Assembly (NCBI GenBank): GCA_946186895.1
Contig: CAMHOW010000004.1
Coordinates: 1-64,000, forward strand
Source: an uncultured Fibrobacter sp.
GTDB taxonomy: Bacteria; Fibrobacterota; Fibrobacteria; Fibrobacterales; Fibrobacteraceae
Reading direction: 5' to 3'
DNA length: 64,000 nucleotides
The translations under genes and the position numbers were made by a program. Position 1 is the stretch's first letter. Each line of letters opens with the position of its first letter. The notes beneath the pieces were generated by a model. The model had not been told where the DNA came from. It saw only the letters and a list, made by a program, of their open reading frames with translations, and ran no database searches. Positions 1 to 8,154 of this stretch are shown one piece after another.

Positions 1-3
1 ATG

Positions 4-120
4 ACTTTCGTGTTGTGGATTAGGTGTTGACCCGTTAATCGGTTATGAATGGCGAACTGACCACCAAAGGCGGACTGTGTTTAAAATTTTAAACAAAGGG
101 CGTCCTTTCAACACGAAAGT
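4..120. repeat. Pair of perfect 12-nt inverted repeats (ACTTTCGTGTTG / CAACACGAAAGT) bounding about 117 bp, with an internal 18-nt palindrome TGTTTAAAATTTTAAACA
   Basis: Direct reading: 4-15 is the reverse complement of 109-120; palindrome at 78-95. Confidence 0.6.
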
Positions 121-261
121 TCTACATCGCCATATTTTTGCCACTTTGGCGGAATAATTCCTAAAAATGGAGCTTTTGGAGGATTTTTAATCTATATTCA
201 GAGAGTATAAGTGTGGACAGAAGCCACGAGGTGTTTATAGATTAAATCGACTTGACATAGT

Positions 262-432
262 TTTGAGCGTTGCTCTTGTTCTCTCCCCGAAATCTGGAAA
301 ATTTCATTATACGTGAGAATAAGTCGCAAATGTTCACGCCCCAATGGGCGTGGGTCGTTTGTGCTTTTCACGTATAGGTTTTCCAGAACCTCAGGGAGAA
401 TGGCACTGACAACGGCTCACGCTTTTTTTTTT
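262..432 (+). ncRNA. Candidate structured RNA element, copy A
   Basis: Shares a conserved core with 35953-36121 (GAGAATAAG...hairpin...GGGTCGTTTGTGCTT...GGCACTG...CACGC-T-run). Helices: 282-287/394-399, 294-301/379-386, 309-316/368-375, 326-331/357-362, 335-341/346-352. Confidence 0.7.
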
Positions 433-514
433 GTGTGTCTATTCACATTCAAACGGCTGAGTCGCTATAGTGCTTGTCCAAGTGCCGCCGAAATATGCCG
501 GTCACGGAGGCGCT

Positions 515-2731
515 ATGAAAAGGACAATGTCATTCTCAACTTTCACACAGTTGTTATCTGTGGCGATTATTCTTACCGCTTGCGGTGGCGATAGCGGTTC
601 GGGGGCCAAGGGCTCTGAACCAGCCGAAGGGGCCAATGATGGCCGTGAAGTGGCGACCCTTGTCGATATGGGCCGCTGCACTAGCGAACGCGAGGGCGAT
701 ACGGTCTATGTCGCCGAAAAGTTGACGGACTACCTTTGCAAAAATAACTCTTGGGTGGACCTGAGCGAAGTCTCATCGGATATGTCCTCTGGCAAAACGG
801 ATTACGACACTAAATCCAGCAGCAGTAATAACAGCGATACGGATGTACCCGAAGGCTTTGTCCGGGAGAACATTTCCGTGACGGGCGTTGCACAGAAAGG
901 GCCTTTCATGTTCGGCTCACCGCTGAACCTGTATGAGTTGAAGAAGAACTTGACCCCTTCTGGAACCGTTTACAAGGACGAAATCTCCAGCAACAAGGGG
1001 GACTTCGTGATTCCCAAGGTGAGCCTCGCTTACCCCTACGCAAAGCTTGAAGTCCGCGGTCTTTACAAAAACGAGGTGACAGGCGAATGGTCCACCGATT
1101 CCATGACGCTCCGTGCCTTGACCGACTTTTCTGAAGAACGAACCGAAGTAAACATCAACCTGTTGACCCACCTGGAATACGACCGTGCTCTTTATCTGGT
1201 GCAAGAGAAGGGCTACAGCGTCTATGCCGCGAAAAAACAGGCTGCGCAAGAAATCATGACGGCATTTGAATTTGCGACCGCCGTGACCTATTCCGAGGAC
1301 TACGCCATTTTCCAGAACGAGGGCGTGAGTGTGACCACCAGCGCGGTCAATGCAACCCTCCTTGCAATTTCGGCGCTGGTCATGGGTAACCGTAGCGATT
1401 CCGAGATTCAAAACTTTATAGACAAATTCATTGCTGACATCAAAACGGACGGCGAATGGAATGACCTGCAGACAAAGGCGACCCTGGCAGACTGGGCTTA
1501 CGACTTTGACTACAGCACCATTAAGGCTTCCGTGAAGAGCTGGAACATTCTGGATATCCCCACTTACGAGACCTACCTGGACATCTATTGGAACAACGTT
1601 TATGGACTGGGCGGATGTTCCGTCAACCGCAAGGATGTTGTTGCTCCGAATAGCAATAAGTTGAGTAAAAACTACAACAAGTATTTTATCTGTAACGGCA
1701 CTAAGTGGGAAGTCGCCGAAAGGGAAACTGCCATCGGGCTTTGCCAAAATAGTAACGCAGGTGTGGTAAGCAAGTATAACGGCACATATTACGTCTGTAA
1801 GAACAATGCATGGGAAACAGCGACCATACTGGAGTATGACACCTATGGATTGACGGGCGTTGAAGGCGATGTAAAGGCGGGCGTAGTCAACAAGGACAAG
1901 TATTACGTTTACGAAAATAGCACATGGAGAGCCGCCGCCAATGACCAAGAGATTGTTTTAGGCGTATGCACCACGGCCCGTGAAGGCGTGGTGGCTGAAA
2001 ATGGTGGCACATATTACATCTGTAAGTCGAAAACCTGGGCAACGGCGACAGAATTGGAATATGATACGTATGGATGGAATGCTGGTGAAGAAGGCGAGAT
2101 GAGGGCAGGGAGTGTAAATATAGAGATGTGTTATGAGTACAAGAATGGCGTATGGGCTCCATGCTTAGGGTCTTTTTTAATTGATTCAAGAGATGGCAAA
2201 ATTTACAGAACGGTCACTATTATTAACAGACAAACTTGGATGGCAGAGAATCTGAACTATGCCGATAGCATAATGACCCCGGAACTGTTGGGACGAAGCT
2301 GGTGCTATAATAATTCTGTAGATAGTTGTGCCAAATACGGTCGACTTTACACTTGGGCGGCAGCACGCTCTATTTGCCCACCTGGGTGGCGTCTGCCAAG
2401 CATCAATGAATGGCTCACCCTGGCATATAATGTAGGCGGTGATGCTACAGCGTGTAAAAAGCTTAAATCCAAGACGGGTTGGTATCCTGAAGAATTCAAC
2501 GGAACGGACGACTACGGCTTTTCTGCATTGCCTGGTGGCTGCCGGGAGAACAATCGTTTCAGCAGTAGTGGCACTTACGCCTACTTCTGGAGTGCCTCTG
2601 AGGCCATTGAAAAGTCCCCTTACCAATACGCCTGTTACATGCGCCTTGACGGTTGGAGAGATAATGTGTTAAACTTTGAGGAAAATAAGTCCTATGGCTT
2701 TTCTGTTCGTTGCCTACAGAGTTCAAACTAA
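515..2731 (+). CDS. Lipoprotein with C-terminal FISUMP (Fibrobacter succinogenes major paralogous) domain
   Basis: Lipoprotein signal MKRTMSFSTFTQLLSVAIILTACGG; C-terminal VTIINRQTWMAENLNYAD...WRLPSINEW...SVRCLQ; start moved to internal Met at 515. Confidence 0.85.
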   Translation: MKRTMSFSTFTQLLSVAIILTACGGDSGSGAKGSEPAEGANDGREVATLVDMGRCTSEREGDTVYVAEKLTDYLCKNNSWVDLSEVSSDMSSGKTDYDTKSSSSNNSDTDVPEGFVRENISVTGVAQKGPFMFGSPLNLYELKKNLTPSGTVYKDEISSNKGDFVIPKVSLAYPYAKLEVRGLYKNEVTGEWSTDSMTLRALTDFSEERTEVNINLLTHLEYDRALYLVQEKGYSVYAAKKQAAQEIMTAFEFATAVTYSEDYAIFQNEGVSVTTSAVNATLLAISALVMGNRSDSEIQNFIDKFIADIKTDGEWNDLQTKATLADWAYDFDYSTIKASVKSWNILDIPTYETYLDIYWNNVYGLGGCSVNRKDVVAPNSNKLSKNYNKYFICNGTKWEVAERETAIGLCQNSNAGVVSKYNGTYYVCKNNAWETATILEYDTYGLTGVEGDVKAGVVNKDKYYVYENSTWRAAANDQEIVLGVCTTAREGVVAENGGTYYICKSKTWATATELEYDTYGWNAGEEGEMRAGSVNIEMCYEYKNGVWAPCLGSFLIDSRDGKIYRTVTIINRQTWMAENLNYADSIMTPELLGRSWCYNNSVDSCAKYGRLYTWAAARSICPPGWRLPSINEWLTLAYNVGGDATACKKLKSKTGWYPEEFNGTDDYGFSALPGGCRENNRFSSSGTYAYFWSASEAIEKSPYQYACYMRLDGWRDNVLNFEENKSYGFSVRCLQSSN
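1736..2163 (+). repeat. Tandem protein-level repeat (two units of about 70-75 aa) inside the FISUMP lipoprotein
   Basis: GLCQNSNAGVVSKYNGTYYVCKNNAWETATILEYDTYG... versus GVCTTAREGVVAENGGTYYICKSKTWATATELEYDTYG... Confidence 0.75.
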
Positions 2732-3146
2732 CATATAACGTTTTACAAAAAAACAAATAGGAGAATTATCATGACCGATTTTATTACAGCGGATATTGCA
2801 TTGGCTTTTTTTAACAGTGCGGACTTTGAATGTTCATGACTTTAGAGCTTGCTCGTCAATTCTAAATCAATTTCCCAAAGCCCAAACTGCATTTTCTGCA
2901 GGAAACCTAATAGATCTTGGAATCTATAGTCATGCAGATACCGTAAAGAACATGCAGGGCGCTCTGATACCCTAAAAACTCGTTGCGTTAGGGATGGATG
3001 CCCGTAGGGTTCGGACTCGGCGATTGTAAAGAGCCGAGGCTGAACGGACGCACGGCGACCTTGTTGCTGTTTGTAAAATGGCCGTGCGATACCGCAACAG
3101 CCCGACCCGCGCCAGCGGGGAACGCCTTGAACTAGCAAAACCCGTG

Positions 3147-3204
3147 TTTTTGTGTTTGTAAACGCAAAATATCTAGTTTTTCTGCTTTTGTAAACGCAAA
3201 ATAT
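3147..3204 (+). promoter_or_regulatory. Twin direct repeats TTTGTAAACGCAAAATAT spaced 32 bp upstream of the ATPase gene
   Basis: Core GTAAACGCAAAATAT begins at 3158 and 3190. Confidence 0.6.
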
Positions 3205-3232
3205 TGACTTTTTGATAGAAATAGGGTATATT
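3204..3232 (+). promoter_or_regulatory. Sigma-70-like promoter TTGACT-N17-TATATT
   Basis: -35 at 3204-3209, 17-nt spacer, -10 at 3227-3232; ATG at 3239. Confidence 0.6.
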
Positions 3233-3238
3233 TTAGGC

Positions 3239-4372
3239 ATGAATGACAAAATTGCTAGAATTCTTGCGGACGATATATCGCAGAACTTTTTCAAGGGCAA
3301 GGTCATTGTTGTCTATGGTCCGAGACAAAGTGGCAAGACAACGCTTGCCAAGGGGATTTTCCGGCAAATGTCTGTCGAGCCTGTCGTTTTGAATGGAGAC
3401 GATGACCTTGATGTCCGTTATTTCGATACGGTGACGACTAATCGCTGGACTCAGTTGATGGGCGCAAAGAAGGTTGTTTTTGTAGACGAAGGGCAAAAAA
3501 TTCAGAATCTTGGACGGGCGGTAAAGTTACTTGTAGATTCTCGCGACGATGTTCAGGTTGTTATCACGGGGTCTAGTTCATTCTCTTTGGCAAATTCCAT
3601 AGAGGAACCTTTGACAGGCCGCAAGTTTGAATACAAATTATTTCCGTTATGTTTTTCAGAACTGGAGAAAAATTTCGGATTTTTAGAAGAGTCCAAAAAA
3701 TTGGAGTTGCGCCTTGTTTTTGGGAGCTATCCTGAAGTTGTCGTGAACGAAGCGGACATGAAGCAGACTCTCAAGTTGCTTGCCGAAAGTTACCTATACC
3801 GGGACATTATGCAATACGAAGGTATTCGTAAGCCCGCCGTTCTAGAGAAGCTGTTAAGGGCGCTAGCCTTGCAGGTCGGCAGTGAAGTTTCGTTTAACGA
3901 GTTGTCGGGGCTTCTTGGAGTGTCGCGAACGCTTGTGGAATCATACCTGAAAATTTTGGAACAAGCTTTTATCGTTTTTCCGTTGTCGTCTTATTCGAGT
4001 AATTTGCGAAATGAAATCAAGAAAGGTGTTAAGTTCTATTTCTGGGATAACGGAATTCGTAACGCCGTGCTGAATGACTTTACTCCCATTCCCCAGAGGA
4101 AAGATGTTGGCGCACTTTGGGAAAACTACGTCATTAGCGAACGGATGAAAAAGAACGTCTACAGCCGGGCTGACGGTCTGCCGTATTTTTGGAGAACGAC
4201 CGACCAGATGGAAGTAGATTATCTAGAAGTTATAGGTTCTAAAATCAAGGCTTTTGAATTCAAGTGGAACAGCAGAAAACGAAGCCGCGTGACCAAGGCA
4301 TTCACCAACCGCTACCCCGACGCGGAAGTGGAAACGATAACGCCTGAGAATTATACAGAATGGCTGCGTTGA
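3239..4372 (+). CDS. AAA ATPase with DUF4143 domain
   Basis: Walker A VYGPRQSGKTTLAK, VVFVDEGQK, ITGSSSFSL, DUF4143-type C-terminus with FWRTTDQMEVDYLE. Confidence 0.85.
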   Translation: MNDKIARILADDISQNFFKGKVIVVYGPRQSGKTTLAKGIFRQMSVEPVVLNGDDDLDVRYFDTVTTNRWTQLMGAKKVVFVDEGQKIQNLGRAVKLLVDSRDDVQVVITGSSSFSLANSIEEPLTGRKFEYKLFPLCFSELEKNFGFLEESKKLELRLVFGSYPEVVVNEADMKQTLKLLAESYLYRDIMQYEGIRKPAVLEKLLRALALQVGSEVSFNELSGLLGVSRTLVESYLKILEQAFIVFPLSSYSSNLRNEIKKGVKFYFWDNGIRNAVLNDFTPIPQRKDVGALWENYVISERMKKNVYSRADGLPYFWRTTDQMEVDYLEVIGSKIKAFEFKWNSRKRSRVTKAFTNRYPDAEVETITPENYTEWLR

Positions 4373-4382
4373 TTAACAGGAG

Positions 4383-4478
4383 CTAGAAGTAGTACTTCGC
4401 TTTCGCCCAGACTTCGCGGTTCTTGTCGTAGCCGGCGAGTTGTCCATGCTTGCCGCCGAAGTGGTCACAGCCACGACA
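4383..4478 (-). pseudogene. C-terminal remnant of a protein ending ...GCDHFGGKHGQLAGYDKNREVWAKAKYYF*
   Basis: About 31-codon open stretch on the minus strand ending in a stop, with an in-frame TGA immediately upstream; terminal aromatic F as in outer-membrane beta-barrel proteins. Confidence 0.35.
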
Positions 4479-4535
4479 TCAAGGACCTAGAAAAAATCTC
4501 AACACACAAATACGCGTAATACTATCTTTTAATGC

Positions 4536-5324
4536 ATGAACGAGCCTGTCTTACAAATTGCCCAAGGTCTTGCCATCCCATTTTTAGGGACGGTTCTCGG
4601 TGCAGCCTGCGTCTTCTTTATGAAGAAGCAGATGGGGCAAAATCTCAAACGTGGCCTTTTGTCGTTTGCGGCGGGCGTCATGGTGGCAGCTTCTGTATGG
4701 AGTCTGCTTTTGCCTGCAATCAGCGCGAGCGAATTGATGGGCAAACTGGCTTTCATCCCGGCGACGGTCGGATTCTGGGCCGGCATTCTGTTCCTGTACA
4801 TTTTAGACAAAATAACGCCACACTTGCATCTGGGTAGCGCCACGCCCGAAGGCCCCAAGGCAAAACTCAAGCGCACGACCATGCTTACGCTGGCGGTGAC
4901 ATTGCATAACTTGCCCGAGGGCATGGCTGTCGGCATCGTTTTCGCAGGCTGGCTTTCGGGGAATGTGGCCATCACGCTTTCAGGTGCGTTTGCGCTTGCC
5001 ATAGGCATCGCCATCCAGAATTTCCCTGAAGGGGCGGTGGTTTCGCTCCCGCTCCGTGCCGAAGGGGCTTCCCGCAAAAAGGCATTTGCCCTGGGAGCAC
5101 TCTCCGGAGCCGTAGAACCCGTAGGCGCGTTAATCACGCTGCTTGCCGCCGAGGCTCTCTCACCGTTCATGCCCTACCTGCTCTCGCTTGCGGCAGGAGC
5201 CATGATTTACGTCGTAATCGAAGAAATGCTCCCCGAAGTCAGCGAAGGAGAGCATTTTGATGCCGGCACCATCCTTTTTGCCGTGGGCTTCACGCTCATG
5301 ATGGTGCTGGATTCCGCCCTATAG
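4536..5324 (+). CDS. ZIP family metal transporter
   Basis: HNLPEGMAVGI and IQNFPEGAVVSLPL ZIP signatures. Confidence 0.85.
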   Translation: MNEPVLQIAQGLAIPFLGTVLGAACVFFMKKQMGQNLKRGLLSFAAGVMVAASVWSLLLPAISASELMGKLAFIPATVGFWAGILFLYILDKITPHLHLGSATPEGPKAKLKRTTMLTLAVTLHNLPEGMAVGIVFAGWLSGNVAITLSGAFALAIGIAIQNFPEGAVVSLPLRAEGASRKKAFALGALSGAVEPVGALITLLAAEALSPFMPYLLSLAAGAMIYVVIEEMLPEVSEGEHFDAGTILFAVGFTLMMVLDSAL

Positions 5325-5350
5325 AGCCAAAATTGAATTACCGGAGTTAT

Positions 5351-6358
5351 CTATACCCTTCCGGCAAACTGGTTCGTAAACAGCAGCAATCCCGAAATGA
5401 AGATGATGATGCCGCCTGCTAGGGTGGCTACGGTGTAGATTTTCGTGGCAATGCGTGTGTGGGCACTACCCTTGTCGATTCCCTTGCGGAAAGCTACGGC
5501 GGCAACACCGAAGGCCACATTCGTAATAGTCATGCCGATACAGATGACAAAGGCTCCTAGAAGCGAAAGCGCCACCATGGAGTTCAGCAGGCAGAAAAGT
5601 ACAATCAGCGCCACGGCGGGGCAGGGCACAATTCCTGTGACGGCGGCGACTCCGATAATTTCGCGCCAGCGTGCGGTAGGCGGGAGCGACGCATTTCCAT
5701 CAGCATTGGCATGCCCCTCAGCATCCCCGTGGTTCTTTCGCTGCGTAATGAAGTCCTTGATTCCAATCACCACCAATAGCACGCCGGTTAGCATTACAAG
5801 TACATAGCTAGCATTTTCAATGCCGATACGGCCCGTTTCAAAGGCGTTGAAAACTGTCGCCTTGAAAATCGCGTATAGAATCAGCAACAGCAGCACAGCG
5901 CTCATGGTGTGGGTCACGGTGATGCCAGCTCCCAAGGCTACGCCTTGCCGCCAACGACCCCGACGGGCGATGAAATATCCGACCACGATGGATTTTCCGT
6001 GCCCGGGGCCCAATGCATGCAGCATACCGTACACGAGGCAGATGGCGAGAAACTTCCAGATGACGCCCCAGTCACCCGCCTTCATGGCCGAGATGACGGC
6101 GGTAAGCTTTTCGCGGAGAACCTTCTGCTCTTGGGCTATGATAGAATAGAACGAGGTGCGCTTTTTGGTGACTGCTACAGCGGCGGGCTTAGCTGCTGCG
6201 GGCTTAACGGTGGTGGTGTTATCTCCGGCGGGTGCCACCTCTACGGTGGGGCTCGGGGAATTTGAAGCCCCGCCCATGTCGAAGCGCTTCTTCTTTACAT
6301 CGGCAAACGTCGCAACGGCGAGAATAAAAATCAGTAATAGGACGATAGACTTGTTCAT
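5351..6358 (-). CDS. Nickel/cobalt efflux-type transporter (NicO/RcnA-like)
   Basis: HALGPGHGKSIVVGYF and multiple TM segments, GIVPCPAVALIVLF. Confidence 0.75.
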   Translation of the reverse strand: MNKSIVLLLIFILAVATFADVKKKRFDMGGASNSPSPTVEVAPAGDNTTTVKPAAAKPAAVAVTKKRTSFYSIIAQEQKVLREKLTAVISAMKAGDWGVIWKFLAICLVYGMLHALGPGHGKSIVVGYFIARRGRWRQGVALGAGITVTHTMSAVLLLLILYAIFKATVFNAFETGRIGIENASYVLVMLTGVLLVVIGIKDFITQRKNHGDAEGHANADGNASLPPTARWREIIGVAAVTGIVPCPAVALIVLFCLLNSMVALSLLGAFVICIGMTITNVAFGVAAVAFRKGIDKGSAHTRIATKIYTVATLAGGIIIFISGLLLFTNQFAGRV

Positions 6359-6403
6359 AGGCTGTGCCTTTTTCTACAAGATAATAAAAATTCTATATTT
6401 AGT

Positions 6404-6448
6404 CCTAGTCAGTTCGAAACCCATCCTGACTTTAAACAAAACTAGGAG
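6404..6448 (+). promoter_or_regulatory. PreQ1-I-like riboswitch upstream of queC
   Basis: P1 GTCAG(6408-6412)/CTGAC(6426-6430), loop TTCGAAACCCATC, then A-rich TTTAAACAAAACTAGGAG overlapping the Shine-Dalgarno; downstream genes are queCDE. Confidence 0.75.
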
Positions 6449-6453
6449 CCCCT

Positions 6454-7107
6454 ATGAAAGATGCCTTGCTGGTCTTGTCCGGCGGAATGGACAGCGTGAC
6501 CCTGCTTTACGAGCGCGCTGCGGACATCGCACTTGCCGTCTCATTTGATTACGGCAGCAATCATAACGGAAACGAGATTCCCTTTGCAAGAAAGCACTGC
6601 GAAAAGCTTGGAATTCCGCACATCACGATTCCACTGAAGTTTATGCACGAGTATTTTACGTCGTCGCTCCTTGCCGGGGCGGATGCGATCCCTGAAGGGA
6701 CTTATGCAGACGAGAATATGAAATCGACGGTGGTGCCGTTCCGTAACGGAATCATGCTTTCTGTTGCCGCAGGCCTTGCCGAAAGTCGTGACCTAAAAAA
6801 GGTGATGATGGCGAACCATTTCGGTGACCATGCTATTTATCCGGACTGCCGCGAGGAATTCGTGAAGAATATGTCGGCAGCTATTGCGGCTGGCACCTAC
6901 GCAGGTATCACCATTGATGCCCCCTATACAAATATTTCCAAGGCAGATATCGCTCGCAGGGGAAAAACTCTTGGTATAGATTACAGCGAAACCTGGTCGT
7001 GCTACAAGGGCGGCAAGGTCCATTGTGGAAAGTGCGCCACCTGCCTAGAACGCAAGGCTGCCCTCGCTGAGGCGGGAATCATGGACACTACAGAATACGA
7101 GGCGTAA
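6454..7107 (+). CDS. queC: 7-cyano-7-deazaguanine synthase
   Basis: LSGGMDSVT PP-loop and C-terminal CYKGGKVHCGKCATCLERK. Confidence 0.95.
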   Translation: MKDALLVLSGGMDSVTLLYERAADIALAVSFDYGSNHNGNEIPFARKHCEKLGIPHITIPLKFMHEYFTSSLLAGADAIPEGTYADENMKSTVVPFRNGIMLSVAAGLAESRDLKKVMMANHFGDHAIYPDCREEFVKNMSAAIAAGTYAGITIDAPYTNISKADIARRGKTLGIDYSETWSCYKGGKVHCGKCATCLERKAALAEAGIMDTTEYEA

Positions 7108-7108
7108 C

Positions 7109-7438
7109 ATGTACAGAGTCATCAAGCGAATCGAAATCTCTGGGGCTCACAAGCTGTCGCTCCCGTACGAAAGCAAGTGCCGCGGACTCCACGGTCACAA
7201 CTGGATTATCACGGTGTTTTGCCAGAGCGAAACTCTGGATGAGAACGGTATGGTGGTGGACTTTTCTCGCATCAAGGAGATTGTTCACGGTAAGCTAGAT
7301 CATCAGTTCCTGAACGATGTTGTTGACTTTAACCCGACGGCCGAGAACATGGCCCGCTGGGTCTGCGAACAGGTGCCGCACTGCTACAAGGTGCAGATCC
7401 AGGAAAGTGAAGGCAACGTCGTTGAGTACGAACGCTAG
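7109..7438 (+). CDS. queD: 6-carboxytetrahydropterin synthase
   Basis: GAHKLSLPYESKCRGLHGHNWII, DHQFLND. Confidence 0.93.
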   Translation: MYRVIKRIEISGAHKLSLPYESKCRGLHGHNWIITVFCQSETLDENGMVVDFSRIKEIVHGKLDHQFLNDVVDFNPTAENMARWVCEQVPHCYKVQIQESEGNVVEYER

Positions 7439-7446
7439 GCTTTTTC

Positions 7447-8130
7447 GTGAAAGTTTGTGAAATTTTCAAGAGTATAGAAGGCGAGGGAATCCGCACGGGG
7501 CAGGCTGCCGTGTTTGTGCGGCTTCACGGGTGTAACCTGCGCTGTACTTATTGTGATTCGATGTACGCGGTGGAAGGCTCTGATTACGAGCAGATGGATG
7601 TAGACGATATCTACGCGGAGGTTCTCGGGTATCGTGCCGAGAGTGGCGTAAAGTGCGTGACTCTTACTGGCGGAGAACCCTTGATTCACGAAGGTGCTGA
7701 AGAGCTGCTTGCCAAGTTAAGTGAATCGGGTTTTGAAGTCAATGTGGAAACAAACGGGACGGTTCCCTGTAAAAAACGGCTTCCGGGACTTTTCTATACC
7801 ATGGACTGGAAATGTAAAAGTAGTGGCATGTCAAACCGGATGAAACTGGAAAACATCGCTACGCTTTGCGAAAAAGATGTGGTCAAATTCGTGGTAGGCG
7901 GTATTGAGGATTTGGAAGAGGCCGAGCAGGTTGTAGCAAAACTTTCGTCAATGCCAGGCCGCATTCCAGGCGGCATGCCCTATATTTTTATATCGCCGGT
8001 TTTTGGCACAATCTCAAATGAGCTTATTGTAGAATGGGTGCTGAACAGTAGAACATTGACGGAGAATAACGCCCGGTTCCAGGTTCAGCTACACAAGGTC
8101 ATATGGGATCCTAATCGCCGCGGCGTTTAA
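7447..8130 (+). CDS. queE: 7-carboxy-7-deazaguanine synthase (radical SAM)
   Basis: IFKSIEGEGIRTGQAAVFVRLHGCNLRCTYCDS. Confidence 0.93.
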   Translation: MKVCEIFKSIEGEGIRTGQAAVFVRLHGCNLRCTYCDSMYAVEGSDYEQMDVDDIYAEVLGYRAESGVKCVTLTGGEPLIHEGAEELLAKLSESGFEVNVETNGTVPCKKRLPGLFYTMDWKCKSSGMSNRMKLENIATLCEKDVVKFVVGGIEDLEEAEQVVAKLSSMPGRIPGGMPYIFISPVFGTISNELIVEWVLNSRTLTENNARFQVQLHKVIWDPNRRGV

Positions 8131-8154
8131 GCTAGCAACGGAATCTCGCCACGG

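Noticed and set aside
313-594. 93-aa ORF overlapping RNA element A
   Set aside because: Lies across the structured RNA and the start of the lipoprotein gene in another frame; no Shine-Dalgarno or homology signal.
917-1948. Long minus-strand ORF (343 aa) opposite the FISUMP lipoprotein
   Set aside because: Shadow ORF antisense to a clear lipoprotein; no recognisable motif and no ribosome-binding context.
2771-2839. 22-codon mini-ORF (MTDFITADIALAFFNSADFECS) with a Shine-Dalgarno after the FISUMP gene
   Set aside because: Has AGGAG upstream, but it is too short and of unknown conservation; could be a gene remnant.
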